Shown here: piece by piece, positions 23,059-31,059 of the stretch | Position numbering within the stretch: position 1 is the stretch's first letter | Layout: each line of letters begins with the position of its first letter | Source of the DNA: Candidatus Kerfeldbacteria bacterium | Lineage (GTDB): Bacteria; Patescibacteriota; Patescibacteriia; UBA9570; XYC2-FULL-38-9 | NCBI GenBank assembly: GCA_018500015.2 | Contig: JAHBAR020000022.1 | Location: 1-35,300 of the forward strand | DNA length: 35,300 nucleotides | Direction: 5' to 3' | The notes under the pieces: generated by a model | Seen by the model: only the letters and a program-made list of their open reading frames with translations | The model's database searches: none | What the model was told of the DNA's origin: nothing | Made by a program: the position numbers and the translations under genes

Positions 23059-24006
23059 TTATGACAACGGGCACTCTTGGTCAAAATACTGTTTGTACCG
23101 TTCACAGAATTGATCATGCGTGTAAGCGTGTTCTTGTGTGCCGTGGTGTTCAATGGCAAAAGAAGCAGCGCATGCAGCAAGGCGGCCAGTATCTTCGAGT
23201 GAAAGTCCAAGCGTGAGACCTTTGAGCAAGCCAGCGCGATACGCGTCACCGGCGCCTGTTGGGTCGACCATTTTATCTTGCATGAAGCCGTGAATCTTAA
23301 AAGTATTCGATCGAGTTTTGATCGCGGAACCTTTTGCGCCAAGCGTGATCACAAGTGCATCAGTGCGTTGAGCGATTTCGTCTGCAGTTAACCCTGTTTT
23401 TGCTTTCACAAGTTCAAGCTCGTAATCGTTGACTGTAAATAGCGCTGAGCCATCGATCATCATGAGCAATTCTTCTTTGGAATATTCAGGGGTCATTTGC
23501 CCTGGATCAAAAATGTGTGTGATGCCGAGCTCTTTGCACATCTTTCCGTATTTGAGGGAGTCAGCTTTGTTGTTGGCAGGGGAGAGCGACACGATGGTGT
23601 TTTCGCGATCAAGCTTCGTGAAGTCGACGTTTGTTGGAATACCACTTGCGCCCACAAAAAAAGCCGTAATCTGGTTGTTGGCTTTGTCGGTGATAATATC
23701 GCACATGGAGTTCATCGCATCTTCATTGAAATTGAGAAGCGAGACATCAACATTCCGCTCTTTTAAAAATTCAATATAGGAAACAGCTTCGCGTCCAACT
23801 GAAGCAAGAATTTTTGGTCGCTCGCCCAAGAGCGCAAGATTGTAGACAATGTTGCCGCCAGTGCCGCCGCGTTTTTCTTCCACGCTTTCAATGTAAAAAG
23901 AAACACTGAGGTTGTGGATTCTGTCGGGAAGAATGTTATCGCGAAAGTATCCTGGGAAGTTTTTGATGCGATCGAATGCAAGAGAGCCGTGAACGATGAT
24001 GTTCAT
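23059..24006 (-). CDS. PfkB-family carbohydrate/nucleoside kinase
   Basis: 315 aa from the ATG at 24006; a TTG at 24018 is possible but less likely. PfkB signatures are present: the N-terminal GGTGGNIVYNLALLG (47-61) and the C-terminal DPTGAGDAYRAGLL (248-261), with catalytic Asp254. FDRI and DNILPD near the start resemble adenosine kinase/ribokinase-like members that transfer phosphate from ATP to a nucleoside or sugar. The substrate cannot be fixed. It leads the minus-strand pair with the HD-domain protein, a kinase plus phosphohydrolase pairing that hints at nucleotide metabolism. Confidence 0.88.
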   Translation of the reverse strand: MNIIVHGSLAFDRIKNFPGYFRDNILPDRIHNLSVSFYIESVEEKRGGTGGNIVYNLALLGERPKILASVGREAVSYIEFLKERNVDVSLLNFNEDAMNSMCDIITDKANNQITAFFVGASGIPTNVDFTKLDRENTIVSLSPANNKADSLKYGKMCKELGITHIFDPGQMTPEYSKEELLMMIDGSALFTVNDYELELVKAKTGLTADEIAQRTDALVITLGAKGSAIKTRSNTFKIHGFMQDKMVDPTGAGDAYRAGLLKGLTLGLSLEDTGRLAACAASFAIEHHGTQEHAYTHDQFCERYKQYFDQECPLS

Positions 24007-24066
24007 AAAGAAACTCAATGAATAACAAACGCATCTATTTTAGCAAAAAACGGAATAAAAATCAAC

Positions 24067-24095
24067 TTGATTTTTAAGAGGAAAAATGATAGACT
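24067..24095 (+). promoter_or_regulatory. Promoter of the anchored protein-glyA-folD unit
   Basis: TTGATT (24067-24072), 17 nt, TAGACT (24090-24095). The ATG at 24102 lies six nt after the -10, so the message is predicted to be leaderless. Confidence 0.6.
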
Positions 24096-24101
24096 ATAAG
24101 C

Positions 24102-24692
24102 ATGTTTGAATCTTTTCGAAAGCATCGTAAAACAATGTTAGGCCTTGGTGCTGCGGCTGCGCTCGGTGTGGCTGTTGAGCGTTTTTTGTCTGATACAGAG
24201 CCAAAGCCCTTGGATCCTCATGCTGTAGAAACAGCCTCTTCATCTTCTGAGGAGACGGAAGGAGTTCGTGTAACTCGTGTGGAATCTGTATCAGAGCCAG
24301 CAAGACGCGAGGCTGTACCCCTTGAAGAGCAGCAAGTAGACCGTCAAGCTCTCGCGCTTGAAAGAATACAAGAGCTTCAGAGAGAATGTAAGCGGAGTTT
24401 GGGAGATGATTTTAGTGTGAAGATCGTAGATGCTGATACTCAGCAGCCTAGAATATTTATCGTTAACACGAATGATGACAGATCGTATGGATATATAGAT
24501 GTTGATCCGGACTATCTTGCTGCTCCAAAGTTTCGTTGGGCCCCCCCAGTGAGTCTGGAAGTTGAACAAGGCAAGGTGAATAAACAATTTCCATTTGTTC
24601 AGATTGATGGAACGCTTAGTGAGCAGAGCTTGCGTAACATGATTGACTATGTTGATGCTCAGCTCAGTACTGTTGCTGATGAAGGTATGTAG
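24102..24692 (+). CDS. Hypothetical membrane-anchored protein
   Basis: 196 aa. A short basic N-terminus and one hydrophobic segment (residues about 12-26, TMLGLGAAAALGVAV) form a signal anchor. A Ser/Glu-rich linker (about 30-75) precedes a small globular domain (about 80-190) containing FSVKIVDADTQQPRIFIVN and YGYIDVDPDYLAAPKFRW. No family recognised. It starts the unit that continues with glyA six nt after its stop, an odd partner for a metabolic enzyme. Confidence 0.6.
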   Translation: MFESFRKHRKTMLGLGAAAALGVAVERFLSDTEPKPLDPHAVETASSSSEETEGVRVTRVESVSEPARREAVPLEEQQVDRQALALERIQELQRECKRSLGDDFSVKIVDADTQQPRIFIVNTNDDRSYGYIDVDPDYLAAPKFRWAPPVSLEVEQGKVNKQFPFVQIDGTLSEQSLRNMIDYVDAQLSTVADEGM

Positions 24693-24698
24693 AGTGCA

Positions 24699-25937
24699 AT
24701 GATACAGAGTGAACACATTCAACGCCAAGACCCTCAAATCGCAGAGGCTCTCCACAATGAAGAGCAGCGTCAGCGCGATACGATTGAATTGATTCCGTCG
24801 GAAAATTTTGTGTCGCTTGCAGTGCGCGAAGCACTCGGCTCTGTTGCAACCAACAAATACGCTGAAGGGTACCCGGGTAAACGCTACTATGGCGGCAACC
24901 AACATATCGACATCATCGAACAACTGGCGATTGATCGCGCGAAGCAACTGTTTGGCGCTGAGCACGCCAACGTGCAGCCACTTTCTGGAGCGCCGATGAA
25001 TCTCGCTGTGTACGCAGCGTTTTTGCAACCCGGCGACACTGTGCTTGGTATGGATCTTGCGCACGGAGGCCACTTGACGCACGGACACCCAGTCACGTTT
25101 GCCGCAAAAGTGTTTCGTTTTGTGCGCTATGCCTGCGACCCTGAGACAGGCGCGATCGATTATGACGCAGTGCGCGAAATGGCACGACGCGAAAAACCAA
25201 AAATTGTGCTGTGCGGATTTTCTGCGTACTCGCGCGAAATTGATTATGAGAAGTTTCATGCAATCGCCAAAGAAGTTGGTGCTGTTTCGATGATGGACAT
25301 GGCGCACATCGCCGGCCTCGTTGCTGGCGGTGTGCTCAAAAATCCTGTGCCAATGATGGACATCGTGACAACCACCACGCATAAGTCTTTGCGAGGCCCT
25401 CGTGGCGGAATGATTTTGTGCAAAGAAGAGTTTGCAAAAGCAATCGACAAAGCGGTGTTCCCAGGGCTTCAAGGTGGCCCACACCAAAATCAGATTGCGG
25501 CGTTGGCGGTTGCCTTGGGCGAAGCGATGCAGCCAGAGTTTAAAACCTACGCGCAGCAAGTTGTTGCAAACGCCAAAGTCTTGTGTGACGTTTTGCACAC
25601 AGGCGGCATGCGCATTTTGTTTGGCGGTACCGATAACCATCTTATTCTTGCTGATGTCACGCCGCTTGGATTGTCGGGTCGTGAAGCGCAAGAGCTGCTT
25701 GATTCAGTGTCTATCACCATCAACAAAAATATGATTCCGCTTGATCCGCGCAAACCGATGGATCCGTCGGGTATTCGTCTTGGCACACCAGCGATGACGA
25801 CACGCGGTATGAAAGAAGAGGAGATGCGTGTAATAGGTAGCGCTATTCTCGAAGTATTGCGCAATCCTACCGACGCGACACTCCACGCCAAAGTTCGAGA
25901 TGAGATGATCGCGCTGGCTCGTCGTTTTGAAGCGTGA
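24699..25937 (+). CDS. glyA: Serine hydroxymethyltransferase
   Basis: 412 aa, usual length. PLP enzyme converting serine and tetrahydrofolate to glycine and 5,10-methylene-THF. LIPSENFVS near the N-terminus, the [15 protein letters not shown] segment and [13 protein letters not shown], with PLP Lys229, are diagnostic. It sits between an anchored protein and folD, with a 16-nt gap to folD, forming a one-carbon unit. It has no promoter of its own in the six-nt upstream gap. Confidence 0.97.
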   Translation: MIQSEHIQRQDPQIAEALHNEEQRQRDTIELIPSENFVSLAVREALGSVATNKYAEGYPGKRYYGGNQHIDIIEQLAIDRAKQLFGAEHANVQPLSGAPMNLAVYAAFLQPGDTVLGMDLAHGGHLTHGHPVTFAAKVFRFVRYACDPETGAIDYDAVREMARREKPKIVLCGFSAYSREIDYEKFHAIAKEVGAVSMMDMAHIAGLVAGGVLKNPVPMMDIVTTTTHKSLRGPRGGMILCKEEFAKAIDKAVFPGLQGGPHQNQIAALAVALGEAMQPEFKTYAQQVVANAKVLCDVLHTGGMRILFGGTDNHLILADVTPLGLSGREAQELLDSVSITINKNMIPLDPRKPMDPSGIRLGTPAMTTRGMKEEEMRVIGSAILEVLRNPTDATLHAKVRDEMIALARRFEA

Positions 25938-25953
25938 TACCATTACTTTGCAT

Positions 25954-26811
25954 ATGAGCGAAGAACATCTGACAAAAATTTTGAGCGGCACAGGGTTGGC
26001 AGCGCAAATTCGCCGCGAACTCAAAGAGGCGATTGAAGAGTCCAAAGTGCAGCCAGGGCTTGCTGTTGTGCTTGTCGGGCAAGATCCGGCATCGCGCATT
26101 TATGTGAAGTTCAAAACACAAGCGTCCGAGGAAGTGGGAATTTATTTGGAGACTGTTGAACTGCCTGAAGATATTTCGCAAAAAAAATTGCTCAAGGTGA
26201 TTGCACGGTTGAATAAGAGCAAAGACATTCATGGCATCTTAGTACAACTCCCATTGCCGCGTCATTTGGATACATACGAAGTGATTGAAGCGATTGATCC
26301 CGCGAAAGATGTCGACGGGTTTCATTCGGAAAATGTGGGTTGGCTTTCAATCGGAGAGCCCCGCCTGATGCCGGCAACCACAAAAGGGATTATGACGTTG
26401 CTTGAAGCAAACGATATTGAACTCGCAGGCAAGCACGTGGTGATGGTGGGCGCGAGTAACATTGTAGGCAAACCAACTGCTATGGCGCTCCTCAACAAAA
26501 ATGCGACAGTGACTATTTGCCACAAGCTCACAGAAGATCTCAAAGCGCACACCAAGCACGCAGATATTTTAATAACAGCAACAGGAGTGCCAAAGCTGAT
26601 TACTCCAGATATGGTAAAAGAGGGTGTGGTGATTGTTGATGCTGGTATTACGCGTTATGAGGGCAAGGTTGTGGGCGATGTGGATTTTGAAGCTGTAATG
26701 GACAAAGCCTCCTACATTACACCTGTTCCGGGCGGTGTGGGGCCGATGACTGTTGTCTCCCTTCTGCAAAACACGCTCGAAGCGATGCGTGCCATTGAAG
26801 GCTTAGACTAA
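25954..26811 (+). CDS. folD: Bifunctional methylene-THF dehydrogenase/methenyl-THF cyclohydrolase
   Basis: 285 aa from the ATG at 25954; an in-frame TTG at 25927 lies inside glyA. FolD oxidises 5,10-methylene-THF and hydrolyses the product to 10-formyl-THF. Visible signatures: YVKFKTQASEEVGI with the catalytic Tyr/Lys, GILVQLPLPRHLD, the DVDGFH segment, the NAD(P) loop GASNIVGKP and the C-terminal TPVPGGVGPMT. It acts directly after GlyA in the pathway. Its stop overlaps the converging kinase stop by four nt. Confidence 0.96.
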   Translation: MSEEHLTKILSGTGLAAQIRRELKEAIEESKVQPGLAVVLVGQDPASRIYVKFKTQASEEVGIYLETVELPEDISQKKLLKVIARLNKSKDIHGILVQLPLPRHLDTYEVIEAIDPAKDVDGFHSENVGWLSIGEPRLMPATTKGIMTLLEANDIELAGKHVVMVGASNIVGKPTAMALLNKNATVTICHKLTEDLKAHTKHADILITATGVPKLITPDMVKEGVVIVDAGITRYEGKVVGDVDFEAVMDKASYITPVPGGVGPMTVVSLLQNTLEAMRAIEGLD

Positions 26812-27683
26812 TTCAATATTTTTTCGCACTCTTGGACTATTTCGTGCATAGAGTTTGGCCGTTGTTCGCGATCCCAGTGTGTCATGCGTTTGAGTAGTTG
26901 TTGTAGAGACCAATCATAGGAAGAGGCTGGTAAGTCAAACAGCTCTGTTTTGATCGTCTCTTTTTTGGACACGGCTTCGCTTGTCTCTTCTTTTGAGCGT
27001 TTTGTCATCTTACCGTCGACAAGCGTATAGCGTGGGGTAAGTTCTTGTCCGTAGACAAGGAGGGTGACAATGATGCCGAGCGCATAGATATCGGTTCGTG
27101 CATCAAGCGGAAGGCCGAGGACATGTTCGTATGACATAAATTGCGCAGTGCCAATGACAATATCCGAAGTGGTACGCTGTTGTGTGGCGATGTTCACTGA
27201 AGCTGCCCAATCCATGACGGTGCATTGGCTACCAGCAACATCCCACAGTACGTTGCCGAGTTTCAGATCACAGTGGATCAACCCAAGTTCGTGCACAGGA
27301 AAAAGCGTCTCTGCAATTGCGCGCATGAGGATGATTCCTTCGCGATGTGCAAACCTCCCATTGTGGTGTTCGTCGCGTACAATATCATAGAGCGTCTTAC
27401 CTGCAGCAAGCTCTGTGACCAGATAGGGAATCGCGTGCCCATGGTCGTTCTCTACGCCATGTGTAATATATCGTTGCACATGAGGGAGCGTGTTGACGCT
27501 CATGAGCACCTCTGTTTCGTGGGCTAGGTTAGCACACACACTACTGTCCGTGACAAAATCCACGCGCGGTGTTTTGATAATGATCTTTTTTTGTGTTGTG
27601 GTATCAAGCGCTTGGATGATGACGTTGTATTTTGTGGTGTTGCGCGGCTTCAACTGCGTGAACCGTGGACTTGCATTTTGCAT
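26808..27683 (-). CDS. Hanks-type protein kinase with divergent catalytic motifs
   Basis: 291 aa, cytoplasmic, kinase domain only, no transmembrane or sensor part. Beta-3 Lys is K37 (IIIKTPRV) and the likely alpha-C Glu is in HETEVL (about 55-60). The catalytic loop reads HCDLKLGN (137-144), so the base Asp and the Asn are kept but the Arg of HRD is Cys. The metal motif DFG is DWA (158-160), keeping the Asp. GTAQFMSYE (178-186) replaces the APE segment, and DARTDIYALG is conserved. It could be an active Ser/Thr kinase without activation-loop control, or a small-molecule kinase. It is divergent from the 96-aa/613-aa pair. Confidence 0.82.
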   Translation of the reverse strand: MQNASPRFTQLKPRNTTKYNVIIQALDTTTQKKIIIKTPRVDFVTDSSVCANLAHETEVLMSVNTLPHVQRYITHGVENDHGHAIPYLVTELAAGKTLYDIVRDEHHNGRFAHREGIILMRAIAETLFPVHELGLIHCDLKLGNVLWDVAGSQCTVMDWAASVNIATQQRTTSDIVIGTAQFMSYEHVLGLPLDARTDIYALGIIVTLLVYGQELTPRYTLVDGKMTKRSKEETSEAVSKKETIKTELFDLPASSYDWSLQQLLKRMTHWDREQRPNSMHEIVQECEKILN

Positions 27684-27695
27684 GCAAATATGGTA
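27677..27695. promoter_or_regulatory. Palindrome and -10 box over the kinase start
   Basis: A perfect 12-bp palindrome, TTTGCATGCAAA (27677-27688), contains the kinase start codon. A minus-strand -10-like TACCAT (27695-27690) is six nt from the ATG, again predicting a leaderless message. The palindrome may be an operator for the divergent pair. Confidence 0.4.
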
Positions 27696-27733
27696 TCACA
27701 GAGATAGAAAAAAGTATAAACACATCACACTCT

Positions 27734-28024
27734 ATGGTTTCACCGGAGGTTGAACAATTTACGATGACTTTGCTGATGGAGGCAGGCATCTCAGCATCAG
27801 ATCGATACAAAGATGAGCTTGCGGCTCAAGTGGAGCGACGCATTGCTATTGCAATCACGGAAACGGTTGACAGTCGCACAGCAGTTGAGCTTGAACGCGC
27901 GCTGGTGTTTCAAGACACCCAAGCTATTCGAGAGCTTGTAGGAAGAATTCCCGGAATCCAGAAGGTAATCGAGCGCGAGCTGACCATTTTTCGCAGCGAG
28001 TATCTAAACGCCATTCACGCTTAA
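27734..28024 (+). CDS. DUF5663-like small helical protein
   Basis: 96 aa from the ATG at 27734. All-helical, acidic, with the pattern seen in DUF5663 proteins of Patescibacteria: a helix ending in Gly-Ile, an AQVERRIAIAITETV helix, a central VELERAL segment and a C-terminal IRELVGRIPGIQKVIEREL helix. Function unknown. The next gene starts four nt after its stop, so the two are translated from one message and may act together at the membrane. Confidence 0.55.
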   Translation: MVSPEVEQFTMTLLMEAGISASDRYKDELAAQVERRIAIAITETVDSRTAVELERALVFQDTQAIRELVGRIPGIQKVIERELTIFRSEYLNAIHA

Positions 28025-28028
28025 TTTT

Positions 28029-29870
28029 ATGTCTGACGATACACATATGAAACCAGAAAGAACCGCAAGACCAGTAAGAAGAAGATTGCCTACTGAAACA
28101 GCAGCTCAATATGCAGAAGGGGTGAAAGATCGAGCAGCTCAACGGGAGCGGGCTGAGGGAGAGCGAACAGCGCGGCAGGCGGGCAACGCGGCACTAGCAG
28201 GAGAGGTTGGTAAGGGTCCTGTTGTTTTTGATAGTTATGAACGTGTCTTAGGTGCTATCAGACCCGGAGGAGCAATGTTGAGTACAGTAGAACAGAGCGC
28301 AGGACACGATGCTGAGGCGGCAACTAGCGCCTTTATGCCGGTCCATTTAAGAGAGTTGCGCAAACGAGCTGGTCAACATGCAGTTGAAAGCGGTGCTGCT
28401 GAAGAATCGCTTTTGCAAGAGCTTGATGCGGCAGCTTGGAGTTCTATTGATGTTGGGCCGGCAGAGCGCGGTGGCGGTTCGCGGTTGGCAGAACAACCTG
28501 CCTTTGACTACGAACCTATGGAGAAAATAGCCGCTGGTGATGATACTGATGAAGGAGTTGCTGATGAGATAACGCCAGGCGCATTAACAGATGCTCGTGC
28601 ACAAGCTGAGCAGGCTACTCCTAGAGAACAGCAACCACGGCGGGACGAGCCGTTTAGCGCTCTAATTTCAGCTCGCCCGCCATTCCCTGATCTTTCGCGA
28701 ACACGATGGACACCTCAGGCTCCAGCTACATATGCAGAATTTTCAACCGAACCTATGCTTACTAAGGTGCCTGCTGCAGAACAAGAGACGCTACCGGATC
28801 ATCCGCTTGCTCAGAGGCCTCATGATGATACTACTGAAAGTGAGGAGAGATTTACACCTCCTTCTCCACTTCCAGCTCCAGCAGCTCCAGAACTGCGTCG
28901 TCCAGTAGAAGCGAGTGCCATGCCTGCACCGGAGGTAGCTCGAGCCCAAGCGCCGGTTCGTGCTCTTGAGCAGCTTAAAGAAGCAACAGCAGACCGCGAA
29001 CGCCGAATTCTCACCGCCTCTCCATGGAAGCGTCGACTATTGGCTGGATTGGCGAGTGCTGGCGCTGCTATGGGCGCTCTTGCTGCCATGGTTGTAGGAG
29101 CATACAAGTTGCACGATCGTTGGCAGCATGATGCCGATACTGTTAAAGATCTTGCTGCAGAACAAGAAAGATCAGCCGGAAGCGATCACGTCCCTGCAGA
29201 TCTCCCTGTTGCACCATCTGCTCAAGAAGTACAAAAAAATACTGCCGAGAATTTTTTCGTGGTACAAGATGGGCAAGGTATTTCTCAGGCTTTGCTTAAG
29301 GCTGGTGTGAAATTCGAGCCAATGATGGATGCTCTCAAAGGTTTGCATATTCAAATCGGAGCACGAAATCCTCAGCTCAAAGATGTGTTTGTGATTGCTC
29401 GCGGTGGCGAGCTGGGCATGAAAGTACGTACTGATGCTGAAGGCGCTGTGCTCTCTATTACTTTTACACACGCAAACGGCTCGGCCATGACTCCAGCAGA
29501 ACTGCCGAAGTATTTGGCTGTTGCGGATTGGCGGGCAGAGAAGAAATTACGTGAAGACGCAGCCTCAGCAGAGCCTTTGGGATCAGCTAGTGTTGTGCCT
29601 GTAGGACGCTTGCGCAATGATACTGATTTTGAACCGTTACGGCTTGAGCGTTCCGCGTGGCAAGGTCCGGACACCTCGGGTACTCAAGAGTGGATTGATC
29701 AGTACAGAGCGGCACAGCAAGAGCCTATGCCAACATATAAAAGGCCAATTGAACGAACGAGAGGGTTTACTGTTGTGGACGCAGACATGAATGCAGATGC
29801 CGAGGCACCAACAGTGCACATGGGACGACGTGTACCGTTTGAAGAGGCTCCAACCGAGAGAGTAAAATAA
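28029..29870 (+). CDS. Large single-pass membrane protein, mostly disordered
   Basis: 613 aa, no family recognised. Residues 1-330 are Ala/Glu/Arg/Pro-rich, charged and probably disordered and cytoplasmic. A transmembrane segment follows at about 336-358 (LAGLASAGAAMGALAAMVVG), flanked by KRRL on the inner side. After it comes a helical linker and a folded domain at about 400-500 (NFFVVQDGQGISQALLKAG, VFVIARGGELGMKVRT), which could be a LysM-like or peptidoglycan-associated module, though this is uncertain. The Pro-rich C-terminus holds a VDADMNADAEAP stretch. It is coupled to the DUF5663-like gene and divergent from a protein kinase that might phosphorylate the long cytoplasmic tail (inference). 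A strong terminator follows. Confidence 0.65.
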   Translation: MSDDTHMKPERTARPVRRRLPTETAAQYAEGVKDRAAQRERAEGERTARQAGNAALAGEVGKGPVVFDSYERVLGAIRPGGAMLSTVEQSAGHDAEAATSAFMPVHLRELRKRAGQHAVESGAAEESLLQELDAAAWSSIDVGPAERGGGSRLAEQPAFDYEPMEKIAAGDDTDEGVADEITPGALTDARAQAEQATPREQQPRRDEPFSALISARPPFPDLSRTRWTPQAPATYAEFSTEPMLTKVPAAEQETLPDHPLAQRPHDDTTESEERFTPPSPLPAPAAPELRRPVEASAMPAPEVARAQAPVRALEQLKEATADRERRILTASPWKRRLLAGLASAGAAMGALAAMVVGAYKLHDRWQHDADTVKDLAAEQERSAGSDHVPADLPVAPSAQEVQKNTAENFFVVQDGQGISQALLKAGVKFEPMMDALKGLHIQIGARNPQLKDVFVIARGGELGMKVRTDAEGAVLSITFTHANGSAMTPAELPKYLAVADWRAEKKLREDAASAEPLGSASVVPVGRLRNDTDFEPLRLERSAWQGPDTSGTQEWIDQYRAAQQEPMPTYKRPIERTRGFTVVDADMNADAEAPTVHMGRRVPFEEAPTERVK

Positions 29871-29873
29871 CAC

Positions 29874-29909
29874 ACAACACCGCGCTTCCATTGCGCGGTG
29901 TTGTTTTTT
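29874..29909 (+). terminator. Rho-independent terminator after the 613-aa gene
   Basis: ACAACACCGCGC (29874-29885) and GCGCGGTGTTGT (29893-29904) form a perfect 12-bp stem with a seven-nt loop, followed by a T-run to 29909. Confidence 0.92.
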
Positions 29910-29949
29910 ATGATAGGTTGCTAGTCGAATTATTCTTTTTGCGTTTTGT

Positions 29950-31017
29950 ATGTCTCTTCAAATCGGCATTGTTGGTCTTCCAAATGTTGGTAAATCTACA
30001 CTCTTTCGTGCACTCACAAAAATTGCCGTTCCCGCAGAAAATTTTCCATTTTGCACCATCGACCCCAATGTTGGCGTTGTGGCTGTGCCTGATGAGCGCT
30101 TAGCAGTTCTTGCGCAGCTCGTGAATACTCAAAAACTTGTTCCTGCAACAATTGAATTTGTCGACATCGCGGGTTTAGTCGCCGGTGCGCACAAAGGTGA
30201 GGGTTTGGGCAATCAATTTTTGCAACACATTCGTGAAGTTGATGCCATCGCCGAAGTTGTGCGCGTATTTAAAGATGATGATGTCATTCATGTTGCAGGA
30301 AGCTCTGATCCGGTGCGCGATATGGGCACCATCCATTTTGAACTTGTGATGGCTGACTTGCAGGTGGTTGAAAAATTGTTGCAGAATATTGAAAAAAAAG
30401 TGCGTGGGCAAGACAAGCTTGCTACTATCGAACAAGGAATTTTGCAACGTCTTCAAAAAGCGCTCATCGACGGGCAGTTTGCACACACAGTTGAGCTCAC
30501 TGAAGATGAAACTGAGCAAGTGCGAAAGTATTCTTTGCTCACGTTCAAACCGTTGCTTGTGGTCTCTAACATGACAGAAGGGGATATGGATGCAGAGTTG
30601 CCAACTCAGTTGCAAGAGCTTAAGCCGGTTCGTGTGTCAGCAAAAATCGAAGCAGAGCTTTCTGAGTTGCCTGAAGAGGACGCTCAAATGATGATGGCTG
30701 ATTTGGGAATGAAAGAAAGTGGATTGTCGTCAATTATTCGTGCTGGATATTCAACTCTTAACTTGATGACCTACTTTACGGCTGGAGAAAAAGAGGTGCA
30801 TGCATGGACGATTACTCGTGGGATGACCGCGCCACAAGCAGCTGGCAAAATTCACTCTGATTTTGAACATAAGTTTATTCGCGCCGAAGTTGTTGCCTAC
30901 ACAGATTTTGTTGAGCACGATGGTTGGCAAGGTGCAAAAGCGGCAGGCAAGGTGCGCATGGAAGGGAAGACATACATCGTTCAAGACGGCGATGTGATGG
31001 TCTTCCACAATTCATAA
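29950..31017 (+). CDS. ychF: Redox-regulated/ribosome-binding ATPase YchF (OLA1 family)
   Basis: 355 aa, cytosolic. The Obg-family P-loop is GLPNVGKST (9-17), with FCTIDPNVGVVAVPDERL, the G3 segment DIAGLVAGAHKGEGLGNQFL and the C-terminal TGS-like domain ending in HNS. YchF proteins prefer ATP and bind ribosomes. It is a single-gene unit between two strong terminators. A weak -10 (TATTCT near 29926-29931) precedes it; no SD. Confidence 0.96.
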   Translation: MSLQIGIVGLPNVGKSTLFRALTKIAVPAENFPFCTIDPNVGVVAVPDERLAVLAQLVNTQKLVPATIEFVDIAGLVAGAHKGEGLGNQFLQHIREVDAIAEVVRVFKDDDVIHVAGSSDPVRDMGTIHFELVMADLQVVEKLLQNIEKKVRGQDKLATIEQGILQRLQKALIDGQFAHTVELTEDETEQVRKYSLLTFKPLLVVSNMTEGDMDAELPTQLQELKPVRVSAKIEAELSELPEEDAQMMMADLGMKESGLSSIIRAGYSTLNLMTYFTAGEKEVHAWTITRGMTAPQAAGKIHSDFEHKFIRAEVVAYTDFVEHDGWQGAKAAGKVRMEGKTYIVQDGDVMVFHNS

Positions 31018-31055
31018 TAAAAAACACCGTGTTGATCACGGTGCTTTCTTTTTTT
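31018..31055. terminator. Bidirectional terminator between ychF and the secreted beta-rich gene
   Basis: CACCGTG (31025-31031) pairs with CACGGTG (31037-31043) around a five-nt loop. The plus side is followed by a T-rich run; the minus side by TTTTTT from the A-run at 31019-31024, so it can stop both converging genes. Confidence 0.85.
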
Positions 31056-31059
31056 CTAT

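Noticed and set aside
24291-25691. 466-codon open frame on the minus strand across glyA
   Set aside because: It lies antisense to an unambiguous SHMT gene, and its translation is Arg/His/Cys-rich without domain features.
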